Assembly (NCBI RefSeq): GCF_001889545.1
Contig: NZ_CP018194.1
Coordinates: 1,710,501-1,774,500 of the forward strand
DNA from: Granulibacter bethesdensis
Lineage (GTDB): Bacteria > Pseudomonadota > Alphaproteobacteria > Acetobacterales > Acetobacteraceae
Direction: 5' to 3'
DNA: 64,000 nucleotides
This document shows positions 54,363 to 62,799 of the stretch, one piece after another. A model generated the notes under the pieces. The model did not search any database. It was not told the origin of the DNA and saw only the letters and a program-made list of their open reading frames with translations. The stretch's first letter is position 1. The number at the start of each line of letters is the position of its first letter. The translations under genes were made by a program, and so were the position numbers.

Positions 54363-55055
54363 TCATTGCCCGGCTCTCTTTCCACCAGCAGAAACCGGGG
54401 GCAGAGCAGGAGGCGAAACAGCAGAAGGAGGGTTATGAGGTGCGTTTTCCGGGGAGCAGACATGCGCCCAGGTCCACCCAAAATCGGCGTGTCGATCGCT
54501 TTCCAGCAGCAATGCACCCGATGAAGCCGCCACGAATCGGCCCGAGTCGTGCCCTGCCGATTCGACCGCTCCATCCCCCGATCGGGTCACGGAACCGCAT
54601 ATATACCATTGCGATTCGCCCCCCTTCCCTTCCCCGACTCGGGCTGCATGGGCATCAGAAATGCTGATTCCACGACCCAGTTTTGCTTCCAGCGCAGCCT
54701 CAGCAGAGCGTCTCATGCCCGCCGACTCGCTGTCCGGCACGTGCTGCACGGGTTGCTGACTCACGCGAATCGGCGGCGCGGCAGCCGCACCAGGGGCTTC
54801 ATGAGCGCGGGCATGCAGCTCCGCCCGTTGTACCGCGCCGATACTGGCCAAAGCAGGGGCAGGATGAGGGGCCACATCCCGCGTCTGGGCCATGGCAGGG
54901 GCCAGAATCAGCACCGACATGGCCAGTGCAATGCCGCATAGGGCGCTACAGCGGGCACCCTTCCGCTCCCTCCGCCGCTCCTGCCATTGGGCAACATCGC
55001 GGAAACGCAATGAAATCAGTCTGGAAGCAGGGCAGAAGGGGCGTGTTTTCGGCAT
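54363..55055 (-). CDS. exported protein of unknown function inserted in the baseplate region
   Basis: A 230-residue frame with a basic stretch and hydrophobic segment (CGIALAMSVLILAPAMAQ) ending in a plausible signal cleavage site, then an alanine/proline-rich mature part. The late part has QWYICGSV ... RFVAASSGALLLES ... WTWAHVC. The order W-[YF]-x-C, a short strand, then a last cysteine recalls the V-P-x-G-P-Y proteins, so it may be a remote relative, but the P-G-P-Y block is missing. The true start is uncertain. Not a standard baseplate gene. Confidence 0.5.
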   Translation of the reverse strand: MPKTRPFCPASRLISLRFRDVAQWQERRRERKGARCSALCGIALAMSVLILAPAMAQTRDVAPHPAPALASIGAVQRAELHARAHEAPGAAAAPPIRVSQQPVQHVPDSESAGMRRSAEAALEAKLGRGISISDAHAARVGEGKGGESQWYICGSVTRSGDGAVESAGHDSGRFVAASSGALLLESDRHADFGWTWAHVCSPENAPHNPPSAVSPPALPPVSAGGKRAGQ

Positions 55056-55254
55056 GGGAACGGACCGCTCGATACAGGGACAGGCAGAGATGAGGCGGAG
55101 GCCGGGGCGGAAAAGCGCCTCTCGGCTTCTGCCTCATCAACCGCTGTTCAACGGGCGGAAATAAGGCCGAACAAAAGCAAAACAGTGGCGTCACCACGCG
55201 GCTTTGTACTGGATCAGCCAGCGCCGGAACCTCAGATCAGGGCCGAAACGCAGA

Positions 55255-55290
55255 AAGGGGGGAGGCAGCCTTACGGCTCCCTCCCCCCTT
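55255..55290. terminator. strong hairpin before the 230-residue gene
   Basis: AAGGGGGGAGG (55255-55265) pairs with CCTCCCCCCTT (55280-55290), with an inner GCC/GGC and TTAC loop. It lies between the plug gene and the 230-residue gene. The rest of 55056-55368 shows nothing I can name. Confidence 0.75.
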
Positions 55291-55368
55291 CTCTGTAGGC
55301 TGCATTGGTTGGTGCAGGCCCTTTCTAATGTTTTCCGGCGGCGTTTGCCAAGCATTTATGGCGTTCCG

Positions 55369-55728
55369 TCATGCCGCCCCTTCCAGGGAGGCGGCCATTT
55401 CTGCGGCGGAGACATAAACCAGCGACGCCCCGCCCTCACCCGGCAGATCGGCCCGGCCGATGCGTTCCTGCCCGATTTCCAGCGCGGTATCAGGCGGAAT
55501 AGCGACGAGTTCTCCTTGCGGCATGGCCTCGGTGCGGTAACGCCCGATCAGGGGCGTGTTGCCCAGCACCGGCAGCCCCTCCAACAGAGTGGTGCGGGTG
55601 GCATCCTGAAGCCCGATGGTCCAGAATCCGGCCTCGCTGTTCCAGGACAGATGCAGGAAGAAGGTCTGGCCATCCAGCTCCGCCTCCATCACGCTGTCAT
55701 TCAGATCGGGCACGGAAATCAGTTGCAT
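55369..55728 (-). CDS. baseplate plug protein (DUF6983/Pam3 gp18 type)
   Basis: A 119-residue protein with ELDGQTFFLHLSWNSEAGFWTIGLQDATRTTLLEGLPVLGNTPLIGRYR, the pattern of small baseplate plug proteins of Pam3-like contractile tails. It lies between the Dit-like gene and the wedge, as expected. Confidence 0.75.
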   Translation of the reverse strand: MQLISVPDLNDSVMEAELDGQTFFLHLSWNSEAGFWTIGLQDATRTTLLEGLPVLGNTPLIGRYRTEAMPQGELVAIPPDTALEIGQERIGRADLPGEGGASLVYVSAAEMAASLEGAA

Positions 55729-55746
55729 ATCCGGTTTCCTTTACAG

Positions 55747-56448
55747 TCAGGCCGTCAGGCCAAGCGCGGTTGCAACCCGCGTGATCAGGCTTGGGGGTGG
55801 GGTGGCGGATTGCGCCTTTCCTGAAGGAATGGCGGAGGATCCGGTCTTGCCGCTGACCTCGGCGGCGGTATTGCCGCTGACCGCCACATCGGCCTGCACG
55901 ATGCGTATCTGAAGAAAATCGAGCTTGATCTTCAGGGTGCGGCTCTGGGATTCGCCATCTTTGGAGATACCGCGCGTGATATCGCAACCGGTCATGGCCA
56001 TGTTCGGGTAGACATGCAGCCCGGTCACCACCGTGACGGGAAGATGGGCGGTGTGGATATTCTCCAGCAGTTTGACGGTATCCTCCAGCCGGGAAATGCC
56101 GCGCAGGCCGAGATTCCATGGCTGGAACAGCGTGGCATTGGCTGAGGACACCGCCCCCGTTATCGTCAGCCGCGCCGATTGCGGGATGATGCCGTCGGAA
56201 ATCGGCATGCCCTGCTCCACCGGATATTGTGTGGCGAGGGAAGGCAGCTGGTAGGTCTCCATACTCAGCAGATCCAGATGCAGCGCCCCCTTTGTCGCCG
56301 GCACAATGCCGGGTCTGGCTTGTTCCACATTGGCAGCCTCTCCTCCGCCTTTATGCTCGGGCGAAGGCGTGATGCGCCTGGGAGTCGCCTGATATTCCAG
56401 ATAGGTCTGGCCGGAGGCGCCAAAAATCAGATCCAGCGTGTTCAGCAT
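55747..56448 (-). CDS. Dit-like distal tail/baseplate protein
   Basis: A 233-residue protein with LSMETYQLPSLATQYPVEQGMPISDGIIPQSARLTITGAVS, the N-terminal segment of Dit-like tail proteins, then YPNMAMTGCDITRGISKDGESQSRTLKIKLDFLQIRIV. It would close the tube end and hold the hub. It follows the 162-residue gene and precedes the plug by 18 bases. Confidence 0.72.
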   Translation of the reverse strand: MLNTLDLIFGASGQTYLEYQATPRRITPSPEHKGGGEAANVEQARPGIVPATKGALHLDLLSMETYQLPSLATQYPVEQGMPISDGIIPQSARLTITGAVSSANATLFQPWNLGLRGISRLEDTVKLLENIHTAHLPVTVVTGLHVYPNMAMTGCDITRGISKDGESQSRTLKIKLDFLQIRIVQADVAVSGNTAAEVSGKTGSSAIPSGKAQSATPPPSLITRVATALGLTA

Positions 56449-56549
56449 GGGGGAAGCCTCATGGGAAAAATGATCCTCCGCCCTGCTTCCCGCAGGAAAC
56501 AGGGAGGGGGAGAGATCAGGGCGGAGGGATCGTACTCAGGCAGTGTTGA

Positions 56550-57038
56550 TCAGCCGGGCGCCTCCTCCGGTGAGGCAGAGCCAGCCCTGGCAAGCGGCTG
56601 ACGCAGCGCATCGCTCAGCACGGTGGCCATACCGGCCAGCAGACCGCCATCACGATGGATATCGCCATGGCGCAGCAGGTCATGCAGCAGGAAAGCCAGC
56701 ACATGGCTCGGCCCTTCCGGCTCGGCCCGCAGCGTCGCAAGCAATGCCTGACCATAGGCCGCCCCCAGCCCGCAATCGGTCAGGTAATCGCCGCTTGGCT
56801 CCGGCGCCCAGAACTGCGTGCCACTGCCATCCCCGGCCACCCGCACGAAGGGCAGAGTGTGCAGACCCTGCGCAACAGCCTGATCGGCCTGAGACACCCC
56901 CAGCGCCACACAGGGCGGCGTCCATGCCGCAAAAGGCGGCCTGGGCTGCCGGCGTGGTGTGGGATCATTCTCTGCTTCGCCTCCTGCCTCGGCAGAAAGC
57001 GAGGACAGTTGTTTTTTCCTGTCAGTCTTTTTGGCCAT
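56550..57038 (-). CDS. phage protein of unknown function downstream of the tape measure
   Basis: A 162-residue protein with a lysine-rich start (AKKTDRKKQ) and an alanine/leucine-rich body (VLAFLLHDLLRHGDIHRDGG). No family recognised. A ribosome site AAGGGG precedes the ATG. Position suggests a tail accessory protein. Confidence 0.55.
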   Translation of the reverse strand: MAKKTDRKKQLSSLSAEAGGEAENDPTPRRQPRPPFAAWTPPCVALGVSQADQAVAQGLHTLPFVRVAGDGSGTQFWAPEPSGDYLTDCGLGAAYGQALLATLRAEPEGPSHVLAFLLHDLLRHGDIHRDGGLLAGMATVLSDALRQPLARAGSASPEEAPG

Positions 57039-57215
57039 GAGCGGCCCCTTCTTGATCGCTGCTCTGAACGGTTGTGGGTTCGTTCAATGCAGCCAGTTGC
57101 AGCATGTCGGTCGGTGTCATCACCCATGGCGCGAAATGAACCATAGGCTTTTTTACCTTAGCGTTATTTTATGAAAATAAAGCGTATGTTTTATTTTTCT
57201 CTTTTTTTATACAAT

Positions 57216-58931
57216 TTAACCTTCTGACCGCTTGTCCCCGCTATTGGTCTGCCGGGCGAAGCTGTCAGCGCTGCCTTCCAGACTGTCGGACACACCCTGT
57301 GCAGCGAGGGCTGCGATGGTGTCGGCATCCCCGGATGGAGCAGTGATGGAAATGGAGGGCGCACCAACCGACACATTGGTGACGTAGCTGACCGCCCCTC
57401 CGGCGCGGCCAATGCTGTCTGGCTCTGCCGCACCATGCAGTGGATCGCGCAGCAGGCTGACCGGTGGCAGCATGTCGCCGAGCACCTGCCTCAGCGCCGC
57501 AAGACCGGGCAAAGGCGCTGGCGGAAGTGCCAGAGACGCGGGGGGCACAGCAATTGGCACAGCGTCAGCCTCCATGGAGAAGGCTCCTTCCCTGCCGGCG
57601 CTCTGCTGGCTGGAAGAAAGGGGTTCTGACGCTTCCCTGTGCTCATTTCCCTCCCCTCCGGCACGGTTTTCTCCGGAAGCAGAAAGCGAGGATGGCAGCA
57701 GCGCCGCCCGCAAAGCCGTCAGACCGGACAGCAGGGAGGACGCCTCCTCCGCCATGGCCGAGCCAGACCGATGCCTGCCCTGCGCCTCGGCTGAGACCCA
57801 TTCATCATCTGTCGCAGGAGAAGAGGGAGCCGCCTTGTCCGGATGCGCCGTGACGGGCAGCAGGGAGGTCAGAAGAAGCGGCAGGGACAAAGCAGTCTCA
57901 TGTCCGTCCGGGCTGATACCTGCCCCGGCCTGAGAAGATTTCAGCGCCAGTACCAAATCAGAAAAAATGTCAAGCTCTGACTGCGTAGTATTACCCGGCC
58001 TGATGCCATCAGACATCTGGGAAAGAGAGGCATCCCCTGGCCTCACGGCCCATGCCTGCATGGCTTCGCGCAACGCGCCGGTCAGGTCGATCCCGCGCTC
58101 TGCCACGGCAGGCTCCGTGAGCTGCACGGCTGGCAGCGGCCCCGCAGAAAGGCCGGACGATGCTCCGGCAGTTGCAACTGCCCCCTCCAGCATCTCCTGC
58201 CGCAAGGAAGCACGGAAAGCGGAAGCCGGATCATCACCCGCCCCCTGCGCTATGGAGGGTTCCCCTGCCGTCCGCTCCGGCGAGGAGGAGACGGGTGGCA
58301 GTTGCGGCAACAGCAGGGTCTCCGCCTGCCGCATGATCCGCTCGGTCAGCGAGGTCTCCGGTACCGTCTCCTGTGATGCAGAAGCTGGCTGAAGCGCCGA
58401 CAGCATCCTGTGCAGGGGGGACATCTCTCCCTCAGCAGAGGAAACCTGCTCGGCAGAAGAAAGACCGGGAGGGGCAGAAAAGCCGGGAGGGGTAGAAAAA
58501 CCGGAAGCAGTTGCAAACTGCCCCATCATCGCCAGCGAGGCGGCTGGCACAAGCTGCATCAACGCCCCCCGCATTGTCTGCGCCATGGCAGACAGGGAGG
58601 CAGCCCCGACATCAGCCGTCCCGCTGCTCCCTGCGGCCGCCGAAGCAGCGGTATTACCCGGTGTATCGGCAGCCCCCCGCAACAGGGCCAGCATTGTCTG
58701 GGACATGGACTGCACCACCGACAGGCCGGACAGAAGTGTTCCGGAAGCAGCATCCGGCTGTCCTGCGGAACCGGTGCCGGGATTACTGCCCGAACCACCC
58801 AGTTTCGTAGCCATGGCGGCGGTGCGTTCCATCTCCTCGCGCAGACGCATCGTTTCGGCACGCGCCTCATCGATGCCGCTGCGGTCGAACTGAAACCGGA
58901 TCAGCGTGACCAGTTCACGCAGAATGGCCAT
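57216..58931 (-). CDS. tail tape measure protein (short)
   Basis: A 571-residue protein with a charged helical start (AILRELVTLIRFQFDRSGIDEARAETMRLREEMERTAAMATKLG), typical of tape measures, followed by long serine/alanine/glycine-rich low-complexity sequence. It lies right after the tail assembly chaperone pair. AAGGAG precedes ATG 58931; the longer frame to 59015 is not needed. Since tape length sets tail length, this implies a short tail. Composition is unusual for a tape measure, so confidence rests mainly on position. Confidence 0.72.
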   Translation of the reverse strand: MAILRELVTLIRFQFDRSGIDEARAETMRLREEMERTAAMATKLGGSGSNPGTGSAGQPDAASGTLLSGLSVVQSMSQTMLALLRGAADTPGNTAASAAAGSSGTADVGAASLSAMAQTMRGALMQLVPAASLAMMGQFATASGFSTPPGFSAPPGLSSAEQVSSAEGEMSPLHRMLSALQPASASQETVPETSLTERIMRQAETLLLPQLPPVSSSPERTAGEPSIAQGAGDDPASAFRASLRQEMLEGAVATAGASSGLSAGPLPAVQLTEPAVAERGIDLTGALREAMQAWAVRPGDASLSQMSDGIRPGNTTQSELDIFSDLVLALKSSQAGAGISPDGHETALSLPLLLTSLLPVTAHPDKAAPSSPATDDEWVSAEAQGRHRSGSAMAEEASSLLSGLTALRAALLPSSLSASGENRAGGEGNEHREASEPLSSSQQSAGREGAFSMEADAVPIAVPPASLALPPAPLPGLAALRQVLGDMLPPVSLLRDPLHGAAEPDSIGRAGGAVSYVTNVSVGAPSISITAPSGDADTIAALAAQGVSDSLEGSADSFARQTNSGDKRSEG

Positions 58932-58935
58932 TTCC

Positions 58936-59277
58936 CTATCTCCTTCTTGCCGTTCCGTCTGTCTGGTAACGCCCCATCTGGTCCCGCCCCATCTGGTCCC
59001 GTCTGGCCGCCGCATGCTGCTGCGCGCGCATGTCCAGCAATGCGTTCAGCTTCAGCAGGTCATCCAGCGTCACCACGCCGCCGCGCAGCTCGCCCAGCGA
59101 GACATGCCCGGCCAGCAGGGGACGCCAGATCAGCAGTTCTGACCTCAGTTCTTCAGAGAGCTGTCCACCGTTTCCGCTGCCGCTTTGCGGTTCATCCCAC
59201 TCGGCAGAACCTGTCCAATGAGGGTTCTGCCGCGCTCGAAAAAACCCGCGTAGTTGATCCTCACCACTTCCATGCAC
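58936..59277 (-). CDS. tail assembly chaperone, C-terminal extension made by -1 frameshift
   Basis: The frame GFFRARQNPHWTGSAEW ... SEELRSELLIWRPLLAGHVSLGELRGGVVTLDDLLKLNALLDMRAQQ lies in the -1 frame relative to the chaperone gene at 59145-59639 and overlaps it. It has no convincing start of its own (GTG 59277 lacks context). It ends four bases before the tape measure start. The fusion product would be about 234 residues, like lambda gpG-T. Confidence 0.82.
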   Translation of the reverse strand: MHGSGEDQLRGFFRARQNPHWTGSAEWDEPQSGSGNGGQLSEELRSELLIWRPLLAGHVSLGELRGGVVTLDDLLKLNALLDMRAQQHAAARRDQMGRDQMGRYQTDGTARRR

Positions 59278-59639
59278 AGCTCGATGGCCTCCGACACGTC
59301 GGAGAACACCGAACCGGCCATGGCATGGCTCAGACGACGCGCCGTGGCGGGATCATCCCCCACCGCGATGCAGTCAGGGTCGAGCAGAAGACGCGCCAGT
59401 TTTTCCAGCGCATCTCCATCAAGCCCGCGCGACAGATCGCGCAGGCCCTGCATGATGGCTTCCTCTCCACGCGCCGTATCCATCAGCGCGGCAAAGGGTG
59501 CCAGCAACACCCCCTGCAACGAGCCGAGAATACGCAGCGCACGGAACGGATCGAACCGCTTGATGTGATAAACCTGCGCCCCGATCGTGACGCTCTCGCG
59601 CCCTTCCTGAATTGATCCGCCTTGTAACATGGCTTTCAT
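59145..59639 (-). CDS. tail assembly chaperone (short form)
   Basis: A 164-residue protein between tube and tape measure genes, where gpG-like chaperones lie. It includes FDPFRALRILGSLQG and SDVSEAIELCMEVVRINYAGFF, the last at the frameshift site. About a few per cent of ribosomes would be expected to shift into the overlapping frame, based on other phages. It coats the tape measure during tail assembly. Confidence 0.8.
   Translation of the reverse strand: MKAMLQGGSIQEGRESVTIGAQVYHIKRFDPFRALRILGSLQGVLLAPFAALMDTARGEEAIMQGLRDLSRGLDGDALEKLARLLLDPDCIAVGDDPATARRLSHAMAGSVFSDVSEAIELCMEVVRINYAGFFERGRTLIGQVLPSGMNRKAAAETVDSSLKN
59202..59244 (-). promoter_or_regulatory. programmed -1 ribosomal frameshift signal
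   Basis: On the minus strand the chaperone frame reads GGT TTT TTC: the slippery heptamer T-TTT-TTC at 59244-59238. Five bases later a perfect 10-bp stem begins, CGGCAGAACC (59232-59223) with GGTTCTGCCG (59211-59202), loop 11 bases. Heptamer, spacing and stem all fit the classical -1 signal. Confidence 0.9.
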
Positions 59640-59644
59640 GACCT

Positions 59645-60082
59645 TCAGGATTTACGGAAGGCGGTGGCAAGCTGCGGGGATACAGCCGTGATGCTCCATA
59701 CCCGCGTGGATCCCTTCGCGCTGCGCTCATGACCGGCACGGCCATTGATCCAGCAGGTACCGGCGGAGAACAGCAGGCCACCCCCCAGATCCTCGATCAG
59801 GATCGGCACCGGAATACTGCCATTCGACAGACGATCCGCTGTATACAGTGCATCAAGATGTTCGTTGCTCGGGCTGCTTTGCAGCAGTGTCAGCGTGATC
59901 TTGACCCGCGGATCAACACTGAAGCTGCGCATGACTTCTCCATCAGCACCGACGCTGGAGTCGAAGCCGGTGCTCTGTTCATCCACCGTGATGAACTTGT
60001 CGCTGGAAAATCCGCTGATCGCCACTCCCCCGATCACGACGTACACATTGGACGGAGAATAATTATAGACATTGCCTGCCAT
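59645..60082 (-). CDS. tail tube protein (DUF3277 type)
   Basis: A 145-residue protein (MAGNVYNYSPSNVYVVIGGVAISGFSSDKFITVDEQSTGFDSSVGADGEVMRS, ITLTLLQSSPSNEHLDALYTADR) matching the DUF3277 tail tube family of small myoviruses. The third ATG, at 60082, has GAGGA at good distance. It directly follows the sheath gene. Confidence 0.85.
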   Translation of the reverse strand: MAGNVYNYSPSNVYVVIGGVAISGFSSDKFITVDEQSTGFDSSVGADGEVMRSFSVDPRVKITLTLLQSSPSNEHLDALYTADRLSNGSIPVPILIEDLGGGLLFSAGTCWINGRAGHERSAKGSTRVWSITAVSPQLATAFRKS

Positions 60083-60117
60083 GATCATCATTCCTCAAAA
60101 AATAGAAATTTCTGCGC

Positions 60118-61194
60118 TCAGATTGTGTAGGACAGCGTGCCGTTGATCTGGACCAGATGCACCGCACCGGCCAGACGCGCCCGGAAACTGATGTCACGCA
60201 GCACACGGCTGGCTTTGGTATTGGCGGAAATATTGGCGGAAAGCGGAACGGAAATTGTGTAGGAAGGAATTGGATTGTTATCACCATCCAGCTCCGGCGG
60301 CGCGATCCCACCCCGACGGACACCCAGATCGAGCGCCGCCTGCACCTTGCTTTTCACCATCAGAATACCCTGATCGGTATAGGGAATGCGGTTATCGACC
60401 ATCAGCTGGAACACGCTGGTCTTGATCTCTTCCTGCAACCAGTCACGGAAGCGGATGACATCTATCCACTCTCCACCTGTCGTTTTTCCGCCCTGCGTGA
60501 TGGTAACGTTCCGGAAACTCTCGAACGTATTGCCATTTTTGCCGCGTACGGCGCTGCTTTGTCCTTCACCAAGCGTATCGGCACTGACACCAGGCAGCGT
60601 GCAGTTGGCCCAGCTTTCCTGACCCGGATAGAGGGTGAACATCTTCGACATCACCGCCGCATCCGGGAAGTCGGTCGCCGCAGCCGCGTGATAGAAGCAG
60701 AAGGTGCGGAAGTAATTTCCAGCCTTCAGCAGGGACAGCGTATCGGTGGTCTTGCTGGAATCCAGCGCATCGGTTTCCGCAATCGCTGTGCCAAAGAGCT
60801 TACCGTTGGCTTCGGTCCATGCGGCAGCTTCCAGAATAGTGTTTTTATCACGGCTCGGCAGGATCAGGCCGTACCAGCTATTATCACTGGTCTTCATGGC
60901 CGAGAGTGCGGTCGTCAGTGTTTCATTCTGGCTGCTGCCATCCCAGAAGCCGATATAAATCTGCGAGACATGCGGTGTCACGCTGAACGCATCCGCGGCG
61001 GCAAGATAGGCCGGATGCGTGGCGGTCAGGCTGTACGGAGCAGACAGCAGGTCACTGGCAGAGGTAATAATACCCGTACGCGGCAAAGAGGTTGTGCTTT
61101 TCAGAACGATCAGCATGTCGCTGAAGCCCTGCGTATTCACGGAAGCAGATTGCAGCGCGATATTGACCGTGACGAGGCGATCGAGATTAGCCAT
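60118..61194 (-). CDS. contractile tail sheath protein (DUF3383 type)
   Basis: A 358-residue protein with VTVNIALQSASVNTQGFSDMLIV, WYGLILPSRDKNTILEAAAWTEANGKLFGTAI, and the late RFRDWLQEEIKTSVFQLMVDNRIPYTDQG. These are the marks of DUF3383 sheath proteins. Its presence shows the tail is contractile. Confidence 0.88.
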   Translation of the reverse strand: MANLDRLVTVNIALQSASVNTQGFSDMLIVLKSTTSLPRTGIITSASDLLSAPYSLTATHPAYLAAADAFSVTPHVSQIYIGFWDGSSQNETLTTALSAMKTSDNSWYGLILPSRDKNTILEAAAWTEANGKLFGTAIAETDALDSSKTTDTLSLLKAGNYFRTFCFYHAAAATDFPDAAVMSKMFTLYPGQESWANCTLPGVSADTLGEGQSSAVRGKNGNTFESFRNVTITQGGKTTGGEWIDVIRFRDWLQEEIKTSVFQLMVDNRIPYTDQGILMVKSKVQAALDLGVRRGGIAPPELDGDNNPIPSYTISVPLSANISANTKASRVLRDISFRARLAGAVHLVQINGTLSYTI

Positions 61195-61720
61195 GCGGCG
61201 TCTCCATTTCGATGTTCAGGGAAAGGGGGACTGGCGCACCGCCCCCCGGCAATGTTCCGGCGGCCTGAACCTTTTCGATCAGGCCGACCTTATCCGTGCC
61301 ACGCGTGACATGACCGAGCGTCAGCTCCATGGCTGCCCGCTCCTCCCATGTCGTCTCCAGCAAGGCGGAGATATTGAGGACAGGGCCACAGGACAGCACG
61401 GCAATACCGTGCAGAAAGGCACTGTCCTGCGTGGTGGGAAAACCCAGTTTCTGACGCAGTGTATCCAGAATATTGAGTGCAGATGGGCCGAAAACCTGAA
61501 TTTCCAGCGTGTCCTGCATGGGTGTTTCCACCATCATCAGCCCATCCGCATCGACGGCGCCATACCATGGTCGTGCGATGGGTCTGCCCCCCTCCTCACT
61601 GCGCAGCCAGCGCAGGGTGGCGTAGGGAAAATCCGGGCGGGGTGCATTCTGCTCCGCCCAGATCAGCGCGCAGTCAAGCATCGGCTGCACGAAACCGTGC
61701 ACCGTGCCATCATCCAGCAT
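61187..61720 (-). CDS. phage neck/tail terminator protein
   Basis: A 177-residue protein upstream of the sheath gene and overlapping it by eight bases. FPYATLRWL and YGAVDADGLMMVETPMQDTLEIQVFGPSALNILDTLRQKL match the LIC_12616/gp12-like neck terminator pattern. It caps the tail at the head side. Confidence 0.72.
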   Translation of the reverse strand: MLDDGTVHGFVQPMLDCALIWAEQNAPRPDFPYATLRWLRSEEGGRPIARPWYGAVDADGLMMVETPMQDTLEIQVFGPSALNILDTLRQKLGFPTTQDSAFLHGIAVLSCGPVLNISALLETTWEERAAMELTLGHVTRGTDKVGLIEKVQAAGTLPGGGAPVPLSLNIEMETPHG

Positions 61721-61732
61721 GATAGAACTCCC

Positions 61733-62098
61733 TTACGGTTCGAGCGAGGCGAGGTAACGGTGATGATCCACCCGCATCCCGGCATCCCAGGATTGCCGCG
61801 CGATAATGCGATAGCGGCGCGGAGCGGTGTCTCCGGCAGTGGTATACAGCACGCAATCTCCGCGCTGACCGGATGCATTGCCAATACCCAGCACGGCATC
61901 GGTATAAATCCGGATCAGCGCAGTGATCGCCTGACCACCGGGCAGAGGTTGTACCTGCTCCGCATCACTGACAGAGGCAGGCTGGACCGTGGCAGAGATG
62001 GTCTGCGTCACCGGGGAGGCCGGAACGAAGCGGCCGGCAACATAGCTGCCCGCTCCTTCCCTCAACACCGTCATGGACTGGCGGAAGATGGTTTTCAT
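61733..62098 (-). CDS. phage neck (head-tail joining) protein
   Basis: A 121-residue protein (FRQSMTVLREGAGSYVAGRFVPASPVTQTISATVQPASVSDAEQVQPLPGGQ ... YRIIARQSWDAGMRVDHHRYLA) with the length and position of a head-closure or joining protein. No single diagnostic motif seen. Confidence 0.62.
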   Translation of the reverse strand: MKTIFRQSMTVLREGAGSYVAGRFVPASPVTQTISATVQPASVSDAEQVQPLPGGQAITALIRIYTDAVLGIGNASGQRGDCVLYTTAGDTAPRRYRIIARQSWDAGMRVDHHRYLASLEP

Positions 62099-62101
62099 GC
62101 C

Positions 62102-62407
62102 TCATTCCCCCATACTGACGGGAAACCGGCCATCGACCATGGCCGAGATCTGATCCAGCAACCATTCATCCGGCTCACCCCCCGCCAGCGCGAGGGCGGC
62201 GGCCTCCGCACAGGCATCGGCGATGCTGTCGGCCTGCGCATCGGTGAAGGCGCGCAGATAGGGGCGTGGGCCCATGGTGCCGGAACCGAACTCCGCCGCC
62301 ACGGCTGCGGCGACATCCGCGGTTTGCTCACCCTGCCTTTCTCTGGGGCCGATGTACAGGCGCAGCCCCTCCAGACGGGATAAAGCGCTGGTGAGAGTGT
62401 CCATCAT
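62102..62407 (-). CDS. phage neck-region protein, unknown
   Basis: A 101-residue protein (LEGLRLYIGPRERQGEQTADVAAAVAAEFGSG) in the neck cluster. Its start overlaps the stop of the preceding gene. Position implies a head-completion function. No family recognised. Confidence 0.6.
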   Translation of the reverse strand: MMDTLTSALSRLEGLRLYIGPRERQGEQTADVAAAVAAEFGSGTMGPRPYLRAFTDAQADSIADACAEAAALALAGGEPDEWLLDQISAMVDGRFPVSMGE

Positions 62408-62796
62408 CCCGGCTCCCCGGTCAGAACCGCACCGGTCGACAGAGAACGCAGCAGCGCCTCATACCGCGCCCTGTAATTGCCTGCTGCCTCGGCTTCGGCG
62501 CCAGTCAGGGCGCGCGGGAGATATTCAATCTCCAGATCGCCTTCCCTTTCCCGCCGCAGCGCCTGCCCCGCCCCGGCTGCACCGCCACCGGAGAGGGAGG
62601 ACGCCCGCAGACTCAGCAGCCATGCCGCATACAGCGCCATGGCCTCCTGCCTGCGACCGGGGGAAAGCGTGGTGGGGCAATGTGCCGCCGCCACGCCCAG
62701 CGCATCCGTCACCGCCTGCGCCGGGACGTCGGCGAATTCCGGTGCCAGAATGGCCAGCAGCACCGGAGCCGGATAAGGCGCTGATGCGTCACCCAT
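62404..62796 (-). CDS. head-tail connector protein (DUF4054 type)
   Basis: A 130-residue protein with VLLAILAPEFADVPAQAVTDALGVAAAHCP and AMALYAAWLLSL, the pattern of DUF4054 and gp6-like connector proteins. It lies three bases past the major capsid gene. Confidence 0.72.
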   Translation of the reverse strand: MGDASAPYPAPVLLAILAPEFADVPAQAVTDALGVAAAHCPTTLSPGRRQEAMALYAAWLLSLRASSLSGGGAAGAGQALRREREGDLEIEYLPRALTGAEAEAAGNYRARYEALLRSLSTGAVLTGEPG

Positions 62797-62799
62797 CGC

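Noticed and set aside
57022-57120. A 32-codon frame before the 162-residue phage gene
   Set aside because: It could be a small protein (starts MTPTDMLQLAAL), but it has no ribosome site and no recognisable relative, so I did not list it.
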